From the NCBI RefSeq assembly GCF_004341365.1, contig NZ_SLXH01000012.1:1-64000 (forward strand): DNA of 64,000 nucleotides, given 5' to 3'. The position numbers were made by a program, and so were the translations under genes. Under the pieces are notes generated by a model. It was not told the origin of the DNA, did no database searches, and saw only the letters and a list, made by a program, of their open reading frames with translations. Every line of letters begins with the position of its first letter. The first letter of the stretch is position 1. Source of the DNA: Simplicispira metamorpha. GTDB lineage: Bacteria; Pseudomonadota; Gammaproteobacteria; Burkholderiales; Burkholderiaceae_C. Below are positions 16,895-25,433 of this stretch, one piece after another.

Positions 16895-17613
16895 GCCCAC
16901 ATTCCCCACTCCCCCAGATCGCCCCCATCACCGAAGAAGACATCGTGGAGTACCTGGCGCAGACGCCGGGTTTTTTTGAGCGCCATGCCGAGCTGCTCAC
17001 CAGCGTGCAAATGGTCAGCCCCCACGGCCACCGTGCCGTCAGCCTGCAAGAGCGCCAGGCCGAGATGCTGCGCGACAAGATCAAGGGCCTGGAGCAGCGC
17101 GTCATGGACATGGTGCGCAACGCCCACGAGAACGCCGCCATCGCAGAAAAAGTCCACCAGTGGGGCTGCGACCTGCAACGCATCAAGGTGCCCACCGATT
17201 TGCCCGATGCCGTGGTGCGCGGTATTCGCACGCTGTTTGATGTGCCGCAGGCGGCTGTGCGCGTCTGGAGCGTGGCGCCCGCCTATGCCAATGCCCCCGT
17301 CACCTGGGGCGCCAGCGACGATGTGCGCGCTTTTGCCACCTCGCTGACGATGCCGTTTTGCGGCCCCAACCTGGGTTTTGAGCCTGTGGGCTGGCTGCGC
17401 GGCGCCGCCTCCTCGGACGGTAGCGAGAGCAACGAGGTGCACTCGCTGGCCCTGTTGCCGCTGCGCGATGGCCCCATGGACCGCGCCACCCCGGCCTTTG
17501 GCATGCTGGTGCTGGCATCGCACGACCCGCACCGCTTTGAAGCCACCATGGGCACCGACTTTCTCACCCTCATCGCTGAAATGGCCAGCGCGGCGCTGGC
17601 ACGCCTGCGCTGA
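16891..17613 (+). CDS. DUF484 family protein (GAF-like)
   Basis: A 240-aa cytosolic protein of the DUF484/YigA family. The N-terminal signature '[22 protein letters not shown]' and '[21 protein letters not shown]' (a coiled coil to about residue 80) precede a GAF-like domain. In enterobacteria this family sits between dapF and xerC. Here dapF precedes it, with overlapping stop and start, but xerC does not follow; the next gene is the converging histidine kinase. Function is unknown; the GAF-like fold hints at small-molecule binding or dimerisation. Confidence 0.85.
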   Translation: MSPHSPLPQIAPITEEDIVEYLAQTPGFFERHAELLTSVQMVSPHGHRAVSLQERQAEMLRDKIKGLEQRVMDMVRNAHENAAIAEKVHQWGCDLQRIKVPTDLPDAVVRGIRTLFDVPQAAVRVWSVAPAYANAPVTWGASDDVRAFATSLTMPFCGPNLGFEPVGWLRGAASSDGSESNEVHSLALLPLRDGPMDRATPAFGMLVLASHDPHRFEATMGTDFLTLIAEMASAALARLR

Positions 17614-17631
17614 TCGGGCCTCTGCGCGCCT

Positions 17632-19413
17632 TCAGTGCGCTGCCGTTGCCTGGCCTGGGGGCAGCTCCAGCAGCGCAGCGGGTGGCTGCACCGGCAGGCA
17701 CAGGGTGAACACCGAGCCCTCGCCCACGTGCGACTGCATGGTCAGCGTGCCGCCCAGCAACTCGGCCAGCGCCCGCGACAGCGACAGCCCCAGCCCCGTA
17801 CCGCCGTGCTCGTAGCTGATGCGGGCGTGGCCTTGGCTGAACTTTTCAAAAATGCGCTCGTACTGCTCTGGCGGAATGCCCGGGCCGGTGTCTTTGACAT
17901 GGAACAGCACATGGTCGCTCTGCGCACTGGGCTCCACGCGCAGCTCCACGCTGCCCGTTGCCGTGAACTTGATGGCGTTGGAGAGCAGGTTGTGCAGGAT
18001 TTGCTTGAGCTTGAGCCGGTCGGTGACCAGTGTGTGCGGCGTTTGGGCGGCGATGTGCGCCTGTAGCTCCAGGGATTTGGCCACAGCGCTCACGCGAAAA
18101 AACTCTGCTACTTCATGCACCAGGCGGTGCAGCTCCACGGCATCGGAGTGCGCGGGCATGGCGCCCGCCTCTATCTTGGCCAGGTCCAGGATTTCGGTGA
18201 GCAAGGCGCTGAGGTGCTGCGCGCCCTGGCGGATCAGGCCTGCCTGCTCGCGCACCAGTGGGTCTTGGCTGCGCAGCTCCATCAGTTCGGAAAAACCCCG
18301 GATGCTGGTCAGCGGTGTGCGCAACTCGTGCGACATGGCGGCCAGGAACTCGCTCTTGGCCTGGTTGGCGCGGCGGGCGTTGGCCTCGCTTTGCACCAGG
18401 GCCGCGTGGCTGCGGGCCAGTCGGCGCACGCTGCCCAGAAACAGGGTGACAAAGGCCACCACCGACAGGCTCAGCAGCATCAGCAGCCCCAGCACGATGT
18501 TGCGCGTGGTGCGCCAGGGCGCAAAGGCCTGCGCCTCGGAGGTGCCGCTGAGCACCACCAGCGGGTACTTGCCCACCTGGCTGAAGCCGACGATGCGTGC
18601 CACGTTGTCGGAGGACTGCGATTGGATGGCGCCATCGCGCTGTGAATGCAGGGCCTGGGCCAGAGTCGGGTCGATGTGCATTCCGATATCGGTGCTGGTG
18701 CCGCCCATCACGCGCACGCGGATCACGCCGTCCAACCCCGTCAGCGCTGCGGCGCCATCGCTGCCCAGTTGCACGCCGCTGTATACATCGGCGAAATGGC
18801 TTTGGTTGAGTGACACCACCACCACGCCCAGCGTGCTGCCATCTTGCGCAATGAGCTTGCGTGAGAGCTGGATGGTGCGGATTCCCGACACCTTGCCCAG
18901 CAGCGTTTTGCTGATGAACAGGCCGTTGTACAGCATGCCCGGTGGCGGCGCCGCTGCGTCTGCTGGCAGCAGGTGAACCCGGATGTGGTCGCGGTCCATC
19001 AGGTTCACATTTTTGCTGCGCGAGCCGTCGGGGTCGAGGTTGCTGCCCTGAAAGCGCCCATCGGGGCCCACAAAGGACAACTGCGTCAGGATGTGGGGCA
19101 CCATGCCGGTTTCGTTGGCGATGCTGATCAGCGCCTCGCCGTTGAGCTTGCCTTCTTCGATGCTGGCCTGCACCCGCCACATGGCCTGATCGACGGTATC
19201 GAGCACCCGCAGCGTGTGCTCTTTCAGGGCCACGGCGGTGTTGGTGTTCTGGCGCATTTCGGCGCTGAGGGTTTCCTGCCACTGCCAGCGCAGCATGGTG
19301 GCCATGGTGGCCCATGCGCCCAGCAGCACGACGGCACTGAACACGCAGGCCACCACGGAGTAGGTGAGTGCTGGGTGATTGCGCCAGCGTGCTGGGTGGA
19401 GGTAGCTGGTCAT
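17632..19413 (-). CDS. Membrane sensor histidine kinase (Cache-like sensor, HisKA, HATPase)
   Basis: A 593-aa kinase. TM1 lies at about 18-40, a periplasmic Cache-like sensor follows to about 300 (with 'GVVVVSLNQSHF' and the 'GADGVI'-like segment), and TM2 covers about 302-325. After a short coiled coil come HisKA with the phospho-acceptor in 'MSHELRTPLTSIRGF' and a HATPase_c domain: N-box 'HNLLSNAIKF', G1 'VKDTGPGIPP', G2 'GGTGLGLSLS'. There is no receiver and no PAS. It is the last gene of a five-gene minus-strand operon, and its ATG overlaps the stop of the kinase upstream (19410-19413). Its likely receivers are the stand-alone regulators encoded 4-7 kb away. Confidence 0.88.
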   Translation of the reverse strand: MTSYLHPARWRNHPALTYSVVACVFSAVVLLGAWATMATMLRWQWQETLSAEMRQNTNTAVALKEHTLRVLDTVDQAMWRVQASIEEGKLNGEALISIANETGMVPHILTQLSFVGPDGRFQGSNLDPDGSRSKNVNLMDRDHIRVHLLPADAAAPPPGMLYNGLFISKTLLGKVSGIRTIQLSRKLIAQDGSTLGVVVVSLNQSHFADVYSGVQLGSDGAAALTGLDGVIRVRVMGGTSTDIGMHIDPTLAQALHSQRDGAIQSQSSDNVARIVGFSQVGKYPLVVLSGTSEAQAFAPWRTTRNIVLGLLMLLSLSVVAFVTLFLGSVRRLARSHAALVQSEANARRANQAKSEFLAAMSHELRTPLTSIRGFSELMELRSQDPLVREQAGLIRQGAQHLSALLTEILDLAKIEAGAMPAHSDAVELHRLVHEVAEFFRVSAVAKSLELQAHIAAQTPHTLVTDRLKLKQILHNLLSNAIKFTATGSVELRVEPSAQSDHVLFHVKDTGPGIPPEQYERIFEKFSQGHARISYEHGGTGLGLSLSRALAELLGGTLTMQSHVGEGSVFTLCLPVQPPAALLELPPGQATAAH

Positions 19414-21914
19414 GACAAGGCTGCCGGCATGGTGTCTGTGTAACCCGCAGTGGGCAAGACGATGTGGAAAACAGTGCCGCCACCAGGCGCGTTGGTGGCA
19501 TGGATATGCCCGCCGTGCGCCGTGATGATTTTGCGGCAGATAGCCAGGCCCAGGCCGGTGCCGCCCGAGCCGTCGCGCGTCTGGCTGGACTGCACAAAGG
19601 CCTGAAAAATGGTCTCCAGTTCTGCCGGGGGGATGCCAGGGCCTTGGTCGCGCACCTGGATGTGGATACTGTCCTCGCCAGAGACGCCTGCGGTGATCTG
19701 GATGGAGCGGTCCTCGGGGGAAAACTTCACCGCATTGGCCAGCACGTTGCGCACCACCTGCTGGAACCGCGATGGATCGACCTTGACCACCAGCGGGATA
19801 CGGCCCAATTGCAGTTCCAGGCGCAGGCGCTTGCGCTCCAGCAGCAGCTCCAGCTCGGCGGCCACGTCTTCGATGAGTTCGCGCACGTCGTTGCGCTCGA
19901 AGTGGAAAGCGCCCACGGTGCTTTCGATTTTGGCGATGTCCAGCAGGTCATTGACCAGTACCAGCATGCGCTGGCCCGCATCGTGGATGTCGCTGAACAT
20001 GGCGGCGAGTTTTTCATGCTGGCGGCCCCGCACCACACCCAGCTCGGAAAAGCCCAATATCGATTGCAGCGGCGTGCGCAGCTCGTGGCTGATGTTGGCC
20101 ACAAATTCCGATTTCGAGCGCGATGCTTCTTCTGCCAGGTCGCGTGCAGCCAGAAATTCGGTGATGTCCATCTTGACGCTCAGGATGCCTACGGGCAGGT
20201 TTTGGTGGGAGGTGACCAGTACCTTGGTGACCTGCACGTCGCGGTAGCTGCCATCGGGGCGGCGCATGCGCTCTTCATAGCGCATCTGGCCCCCTTCGCG
20301 CAGCAGTTGCTCGTTATAGGCGTTGTAGGCGTGGGCCTCTTGCGGTGGCAGCAGATCGCTGTTGCTCAGGCCCAGAACCTTGTGGCGCGGCAGCCCCATG
20401 AAGTTTTCCCAGGCCGGGTTGACGGAGAGAAAGCGCCCCTGCAAATCGGTCATGCAGATGGGGAGCGGGTTGCATTCGAGCACCAGGTTGGTAAAGGCCA
20501 ATTGCTCTTGCAGGTTGTCCTGCGCTGCCAGCAGTGCGGTCACATCCACGGCACTGCCAGCAAAGCCACGCAACTGCCCCGACCGGTCGTGCAGCGGCAC
20601 CACCGAGATGTCGAGGGCGCGTGTCTCGCCACTGAGGCCCGTGAGGCGAACCTGGGCCAGGCGCACGCCAGCGGGCTCGGTGGCGTCGAACAGTGCATCA
20701 ATGCGCTCGCGGGACTCGGCATGCACCATGTCTCGCAGGCGTTTGCCCCGGGCCATTTCCGTGGGTTGGTTGGCGATGGCATGCCAGCGTGCATTGACAA
20801 AGCGGATCACGCCTTGGGCGTCGGTGCGGAAGATCAGCGTCTGTACGCTTTTGAACAACACCGAAAGCTCCTGCTCGCGCCGGATGATTTCGCGCTGGGC
20901 TTCATCGCGTTCGCGCTGGGCGGTTTCACGGGCGCGGGCGCTGCGCCAGGAGATCAGGGTCATGAACCCGATCAAGATCGTGGCCACGGCCATGAACAGC
21001 AGCGGCCCGCGCAGCGATGCCAGCCATTGCTGCCTGGTGGCCTGATAGGGCTGTTCGACGATGGTCAGCAGCGGCTGGGTGCTGGAGGCGCGCCAGGCTC
21101 CCAGGTTGCGTGACTGGAACGACTGGACGGGCCCATAGGTGCCCTTGCGTGCCTGCTGCATGTCCTGGAACATCGGGTGTGTACGCAGGCTGCTGCCCAG
21201 CCTCAGGGTGTCGTTGCCCACTTGTGTCAGCAAGGTGCCGTTGTCCAGCACCAGCAGCACCTGCGTGCCCGCAGTGCCAGCGTCCGTCAACTGCATTTGG
21301 TAGCTGGCCAGGGTGTCGGGATTGATCTGGGCTACGAGGAAAAGGGGGGTTGGCAGCGGAATCCGGCGCACCATGGGTATGAAGCCCAGGTTGGCAGGCA
21401 TGGCCCCGGCACGCGCATGGTCGGTCAGGGTGCGGCCCTTGACCCAAGGGCCTATGGCCACCCGCTCATCGGTGATGGGGGCCGGCGTCAGGCGTTGCAG
21501 ATCCACCTTGCCGCCCCGGTCAGAGGCCGTGCTGGAAGTCAGCACCAGCCCCTGGGCGTTGACGATAGCGATGCTGCGCAGAAACGGCAGGCTTTGGAGC
21601 CGGTAGGACAGTTGTGCTTGCAGCTGTTCGGGGGTGCTGTTCTCTTGCACCAGGCTTTTGGCCAGGCTGTCCAGGGCCAGCCTGGCGTTGTCGAAGGTGT
21701 GGCTGGCATGTGCCTCCATCGCGCTGACCAGCAGCTCCAGATGCCGTTGATCCCGTGCTTTGGTGCGGCCAAACTCCAGCCACATCAGGCCTGCTGTGCC
21801 GACCAGCACCGCCAGAATGAGCAGCAAGCCGGTGGCCAGCACTTTGCGGCTGGGCTGGCCCAGAAAAGCGGGCTGGGCGGTAGAAAAAAAGCGTTTCATG
21901 GCAAAGGGCTGCAT
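19410..21914 (-). CDS. Membrane sensor histidine kinase (Cache-like sensor, two PAS, HisKA, HATPase)
   Basis: An 834-aa kinase. TM1 is at about 28-48, an extracytoplasmic Cache-type sensor occupies about 50-300, and TM2 is at about 304-325. A coiled coil leads to two PAS domains (about 345-465 and 470-590), the second ending with the PAC-like 'RRPDGSYRDVQVTKVLVT'. HisKA has its acceptor in 'ISHELRTPLQSILGFSE'. HATPase_c follows, with 'VLANAVKFSPED', 'VRDQGPGIPP' and 'GGTGLGLAICRKII'. The ATG at 21914 shares a base with the stop of the solute-binding gene (TGATG), so the periplasmic binding protein and this kinase are probably made in step and may act together. Confidence 0.88.
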   Translation of the reverse strand: MQPFAMKRFFSTAQPAFLGQPSRKVLATGLLLILAVLVGTAGLMWLEFGRTKARDQRHLELLVSAMEAHASHTFDNARLALDSLAKSLVQENSTPEQLQAQLSYRLQSLPFLRSIAIVNAQGLVLTSSTASDRGGKVDLQRLTPAPITDERVAIGPWVKGRTLTDHARAGAMPANLGFIPMVRRIPLPTPLFLVAQINPDTLASYQMQLTDAGTAGTQVLLVLDNGTLLTQVGNDTLRLGSSLRTHPMFQDMQQARKGTYGPVQSFQSRNLGAWRASSTQPLLTIVEQPYQATRQQWLASLRGPLLFMAVATILIGFMTLISWRSARARETAQRERDEAQREIIRREQELSVLFKSVQTLIFRTDAQGVIRFVNARWHAIANQPTEMARGKRLRDMVHAESRERIDALFDATEPAGVRLAQVRLTGLSGETRALDISVVPLHDRSGQLRGFAGSAVDVTALLAAQDNLQEQLAFTNLVLECNPLPICMTDLQGRFLSVNPAWENFMGLPRHKVLGLSNSDLLPPQEAHAYNAYNEQLLREGGQMRYEERMRRPDGSYRDVQVTKVLVTSHQNLPVGILSVKMDITEFLAARDLAEEASRSKSEFVANISHELRTPLQSILGFSELGVVRGRQHEKLAAMFSDIHDAGQRMLVLVNDLLDIAKIESTVGAFHFERNDVRELIEDVAAELELLLERKRLRLELQLGRIPLVVKVDPSRFQQVVRNVLANAVKFSPEDRSIQITAGVSGEDSIHIQVRDQGPGIPPAELETIFQAFVQSSQTRDGSGGTGLGLAICRKIITAHGGHIHATNAPGGGTVFHIVLPTAGYTDTMPAALS

Positions 21915-22720
21915 CAGGGCAGAAGAATGCTCTCAAGGCCATGGCGGCGGGCAGCGCTGTCCAGGCGACCATCCTGCCGGATGCGGGCGATGAAACTGCT
22001 CAGCGTGGCGCGCCATTGGGCATCCCCGGGTTTACTGGCGTGGGCGTAGGGCAGCGGATGGATGGGGGTTGGCGGAACCAAAAGGGCAGCCCATTCTGTG
22101 CTGTCGACGAGGGCGCGGCCATAGGGGTAGTCGGTCATGAAGACATCCACACGGCCTGCGGCGAGTTCGCGCTCGCGCGTTTGCGGCAGCTGGATGGATA
22201 CCAGGCCGGCATAGCGCAGGCGCTGGCGCATCACGGGCTCCATGAAGGTGCCAGCCTGTACACCGACCAGTACGCCGGGCTGGTCGATATCGCTCCACTG
22301 GCGCACCGTGCGGCTGGTGCGCGTAGTAACCGCATGGATGTCGCTTTGCAGGTAGGGCGTGGAGAACTGGAGCTGCTCCATGCGTTTGGGCAGCATGGCG
22401 ATGCCAAACATGGCCACGTCACAGCGGTTGGTGTGCAGGTCTTGAACCAGGGTGGGGAACGATGAATCGACAAATTCGAGCTTCACATTCAGATCGGCGG
22501 CCAGCGCCGTGGCCAGGTCAATGTCCAGGCCGCTGAGTTGACCAGAGCGCGGGTCGCGAAACGAGATGCGCTGGTAGTCGGGCCAGATACAGACCTTGAG
22601 GGCCCCCCGGGCTTGTACCCGCTCCAGCACTTCGCCTGCTGCAGCTCCCGTGCAGCCCAAGGCGCTGGCCAGGCACAGCAGCCACACGGCCCAGAATCGA
22701 TCCCCTTGGCGCCTGCTCAT
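21914..22720 (-). CDS. Periplasmic solute-binding protein, family 3
   Basis: A 268-aa exported protein. The signal peptide spans about 1-28 (hydrophobic 'AVWLLCLASALGC' then 'AAAG'). An SBP_bac_3 domain follows: the opening 'GALKVCIWPDYQRISFRD', 'LSGLDIDLATALAADL', 'VDSSFPTLVQDLHTNRCDVAMFGIAM' and 'GVQAGTFMEP'. Such proteins bind amino acids or similar solutes for ABC importers, or act as sensor subunits. No permease or ATPase gene is nearby; the gene is wedged by overlaps between an HD-GYP gene and a histidine kinase gene. A sensory role, presenting ligand to the kinases, is therefore more likely than uptake. Confidence 0.85.
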   Translation of the reverse strand: MSRRQGDRFWAVWLLCLASALGCTGAAAGEVLERVQARGALKVCIWPDYQRISFRDPRSGQLSGLDIDLATALAADLNVKLEFVDSSFPTLVQDLHTNRCDVAMFGIAMLPKRMEQLQFSTPYLQSDIHAVTTRTSRTVRQWSDIDQPGVLVGVQAGTFMEPVMRQRLRYAGLVSIQLPQTRERELAAGRVDVFMTDYPYGRALVDSTEWAALLVPPTPIHPLPYAHASKPGDAQWRATLSSFIARIRQDGRLDSAARRHGLESILLP

Positions 22721-23478
22721 AAAACCTCCTGCCCGCCCAGTTCCAGATCAGCAAACGTCGTGCGCTGGGCGGTGACGCGCTCGCGCAGTGCCAGCAGGTC
22801 GGCACTGTGCTGCATGAAGCAATCCACGACCGCCGGGTCGAATGCCTTGCCCCTCTCGGCTTGCAACATTGCGAGGGCTTTTTCTTGGCTGAAAGCAGGG
22901 CGGTAGACGCGGTCCATCGTCAAAGCGTCGTAGAAATCTGCAACTGCCACGATACGCCCCGACAGTGGGATGGCCTGGCCTGCCAGCTGGTGGGGGTAGC
23001 CTTGGCCGTCCCAGCGTTCATGGTGCGTCAGCGCAATCTCGGCGGCCATCCTGAACAACGCGATCCGGGATTTACCCAAAATGTCCGCACCAATGGCCGG
23101 GTGCTGGTTCATGATCAGGCGCTCTTCTGGCGTCAAAGGGCCGGGTTTCTTGAGGACGTTGTCAGGGATGCCAATCTTGCCGATATCGTGCATGGGCGCC
23201 GCCTTGCGCAACAAGCGGGCGTACGCCTTGGGTTGACCCAGAAAGGAGGCCAGCGCCTCTGCCAGAAAGCCAATGCGCACGATGTGTACGCCTGTGTCGT
23301 CATCCTTGTATTCCGCCGCCATGGCCAGCAGAAACAAAGCCTCGTGGTGTGCCCGCGCCACCTCTTGCAAGGCCTCGTTGCGCTCGTGGTACATGCGGCC
23401 CAGGTCGGAGATGATTTTCTCCATCTGGTCGGCTGCAGCCTGGTCAAATTGGGTGGCCTCTGGGGCGGTCAGGTTCAT
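22717..23478 (-). CDS. Cytosolic HD-GYP cyclic-di-GMP phosphodiesterase
   Basis: A 253-aa soluble protein. A short N-terminal coiled coil ('DLGRMYHERNEALQEVARAHH') leads into an HD-GYP domain with all hallmarks: 'APMHDIGKIGIPDNVLKKPG', 'LTHHERWDGQGYPHQLAGQAIPL', 'RIVAVADFYDALTMDRVYRP'. RpfG-type proteins carry a receiver plus HD-GYP on one chain; here the receiver is a separate gene just upstream with a four-base overlap (23475-23478). The two probably make a split RpfG-like unit. Its stop overlaps the binding-protein start. Confidence 0.88.
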   Translation of the reverse strand: MNLTAPEATQFDQAAADQMEKIISDLGRMYHERNEALQEVARAHHEALFLLAMAAEYKDDDTGVHIVRIGFLAEALASFLGQPKAYARLLRKAAPMHDIGKIGIPDNVLKKPGPLTPEERLIMNQHPAIGADILGKSRIALFRMAAEIALTHHERWDGQGYPHQLAGQAIPLSGRIVAVADFYDALTMDRVYRPAFSQEKALAMLQAERGKAFDPAVVDCFMQHSADLLALRERVTAQRTTFADLELGGQEVL

Positions 23479-23873
23479 GCTGCCTCGGAGGGAGTGGTGC
23501 CCAGGTTGTCAATGGTCTCGATCAACTTGAGGGGGCTGAAGGGTTTGAGCAGATAGGCATCGGCCCCCGCATTCATGCCCGCTTCAATGTCCTGGCTTTG
23601 TCCGCGTGCCGTGAGCAGTATCACCTGCGGCATGCCCAGGGAGGGGTCGCTTTTGACGAGGCGGCACAAGTCCAGGCCGTCCAGCTGGCCCGGCATCATG
23701 ATGTCCAGCAGCAACAACTGCGGACGCAACTGCCGCACTGCTTCCAGGCCTTCGTCGGCGTTGACGGCCTCGTGGATTTCGTGGTTTTCAAATTCCAGGG
23801 TCATGCGGATTAGCCGACGGATGTCCGCATGGTCTTCGACGATCAAAATGCGCTGGGTCATGGTGGATGGCAT
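23475..23873 (-). CDS. Single-domain response regulator (receiver)
   Basis: A 132-aa CheY-like receiver with no output domain. The acidic pocket is 'VEDHAD', the phospho-acceptor Asp is in 'LLLLDIMMPG', the switch Thr is in 'ILLTARG' and the Lys is in 'LLKPFSP'. It heads the five-gene overlapping operon, and its stop overlaps the HD-GYP start. The first ATG (23873) or the one four codons later (23861) could be used; neither has a strong Shine-Dalgarno. It likely takes phosphate from one or both kinases of the operon and acts by contact with the HD-GYP protein. Confidence 0.88.
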   Translation of the reverse strand: MPSTMTQRILIVEDHADIRRLIRMTLEFENHEIHEAVNADEGLEAVRQLRPQLLLLDIMMPGQLDGLDLCRLVKSDPSLGMPQVILLTARGQSQDIEAGMNAGADAYLLKPFSPLKLIETIDNLGTTPSEAA

Positions 23874-23938
23874 GGGTTAATTTGAATTTATCAAATATAT
23901 CATAATTACCATTGTTTGAAGTGATAGAATCCGATCCA
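23874..23938. promoter_or_regulatory. AT-rich divergent promoter region of the signalling island
   Basis: These 65 bases are strikingly AT-rich in a GC-rich region and separate the divergent receiver operon (minus) and HTH-receiver gene (plus). It contains tgatagaatc at 23922-23931. The same 10-mer, in the same orientation relative to the downstream gene, occurs upstream of the nearby chemoreceptor (27154-27163, minus strand). It may be a shared promoter or operator word. Confidence 0.5.
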
Positions 23939-24643
23939 ATGAAAACAAGCTTGGCCATGACCCTGCCAGACGATTGCAGCACGCGCGATGTCGCACAGGT
24001 GCTGGGCTTGGCGGTGCGCTCTGTACAGCTCATGGTGGACCGGGGCGAGCTGGAGGCTTGGAAAACACCCGGTGGCCACCGGCGCATTGCGCGGGCGTCG
24101 GTCGAGCGTTGGCTGGCCCAGCGCCAGGCAGGCGCTGTGGTGGTGCCTGGCGGGTCACCGTTGCCTGACGCCGCACTGGTGCCGGGTGCCGCCCCCCCCC
24201 CGGAAAAAGACCTGGGCCAGCGTGTTGCCCACAGCGGCAACCGCGCGGCACCGGCACACCCACAGCGCCAGCGTGTGCTGCTGATAGAGGACTCCACGCA
24301 TTTCCAGACCCTGGTCAAGCTGCTGATGGCGCACAGCTTTCCCGAGGTCGATCTGCACGTGGCCGATGACGGTATCGTCGGTCTGGCCATGGCAGGCGAA
24401 TTGCAGCCCGATGTGCTCATCGTCGATATTTTGTTGCCCGGCATTGACGGCGCCACGCTGATTGCCCGGCTGCGCTCCCATCCCCAGTTCCAACGCAGCC
24501 GCCTGATCGTGGTGACGTCCCTGGAGCCCGAGCAGCGCGCTCCTTACGCTTTTGCGCTCGCTGGCCTGCCCGTGGTACACAAGCCCCGCCTGGTGCAAGA
24601 GTTGCCCGGTCTACTGTCAGAGTGCCTGCGTTTGGTGGCTTGA
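23939..24643 (+). CDS. Excisionase/MerR-type HTH protein with C-terminal receiver domain
   Basis: A 234-aa regulator with an unusual order: DNA-binding domain first, receiver last. Residues about 12-60 are a MerR/excisionase-type winged helix ('STRDVAQVLGLAVRSVQLMV', 'GELEAWKTPGGHRRI'). A Pro/Ala linker follows, then from about 111 a receiver with 'LLIEDSTHF', Asp in 'VLIVDILLPGIDG', Thr in 'VVTSLEP' and Lys in 'VHKPR'. The linker is encoded across ten consecutive C residues at 24192-24201; a one-base slip would remove the receiver. The gene is divergent from the receiver-led operon and probably controls it. The receiver-HPt gene follows 11 bases later. Confidence 0.85.
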   Translation: MKTSLAMTLPDDCSTRDVAQVLGLAVRSVQLMVDRGELEAWKTPGGHRRIARASVERWLAQRQAGAVVVPGGSPLPDAALVPGAAPPPEKDLGQRVAHSGNRAAPAHPQRQRVLLIEDSTHFQTLVKLLMAHSFPEVDLHVADDGIVGLAMAGELQPDVLIVDILLPGIDGATLIARLRSHPQFQRSRLIVVTSLEPEQRAPYAFALAGLPVVHKPRLVQELPGLLSECLRLVA

Positions 24644-24654
24644 AGGGGCGCCTT

Positions 24655-25389
24655 GTGACACCGCCGCGCGTACTGCTTCTGGAGGACGACCCGGCAGTCC
24701 GCCGCTTTGTGCAGATGGTGCTGGAGCCTTTGGGTCTTGATCTGGTGCAGTGCGCCACCCTGGCCCAGGCGCGCCAAGCCATTGAGGCTGCCGCCGTGCA
24801 ACTGGTACTGACCGACCTGACGCTGCCCGACGGCTCTGGCCTGGATTGGCTGCAATGGCTGCACGCCCGTGTGCCGGCACCGGGTCTGGCCTGTCGCACC
24901 GTGGTGTTCAGTGGGGGCATTGACCCCGCCATGGAGCGCCAGTTGCAGGCATTGCAGGTCTGGCGCATCTTGCACAAGCCCGCATCGGTGGGGGCGCTGA
25001 TGGAGTGTGTGGAGCAGGCGCTGGACAGTCTGGCCGAGTCGGCGGCCACGCCGCCTGCCGGTGCCACCACGGCCTCCGATCCCGTGACCGAATTTTTTGC
25101 TGGCAACCATGCGCTCTACCGCACCTACCGGGCAGCCTGCCTGGCCCAGTTTGCGCAGGATGTGCGTGCCGGAGACAGCGCTGTGCAGGCCGGTGATGTG
25201 CAAGCGCTGCAGCGTGTGGCCCACAACCTCAAGTCGGTACTGACCATGCTGGGGGAGGCTTCGGCAGCGCAATCGGCGCGCAGCACCGAGGAATGCGCCG
25301 CCCAGGGGGCGCTGGAGTCCATGCAGCAAGGCTGGCGGCAGTTGCGTGAGCAAGTGCAGCACCTGGTGTTGTCACACGACAGCGCTTGA
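24655..25389 (+). CDS. Receiver-HPt phosphorelay protein
   Basis: A 244-aa protein. An N-terminal receiver (residues about 5-120) has 'LLLEDDPAVRR', Asp in 'VLTDLTLPDGSG' and Lys in 'ILHKPAS'. A C-terminal histidine phosphotransfer domain has its acceptor in 'VAHNLKSVLTMLGE' (H of A-H-N-L-K-S). Joining the two allows Asp-to-His relay steps without a hybrid kinase, which fits the receiver-less kinases encoded nearby. I choose the GTG at 24655 because GAAGGGG precedes it and it begins right before the receiver fold; it lies 11 bases after the HTH-receiver stop. It converges with the chemoreceptor gene. Confidence 0.85.
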   Translation: MTPPRVLLLEDDPAVRRFVQMVLEPLGLDLVQCATLAQARQAIEAAAVQLVLTDLTLPDGSGLDWLQWLHARVPAPGLACRTVVFSGGIDPAMERQLQALQVWRILHKPASVGALMECVEQALDSLAESAATPPAGATTASDPVTEFFAGNHALYRTYRAACLAQFAQDVRAGDSAVQAGDVQALQRVAHNLKSVLTMLGEASAAQSARSTEECAAQGALESMQQGWRQLREQVQHLVLSHDSA

Positions 25390-25433
25390 GCCTGGCGGCT
25401 TTGTGCAGCGCGCACAAAACGCCAGGGGCTTGC

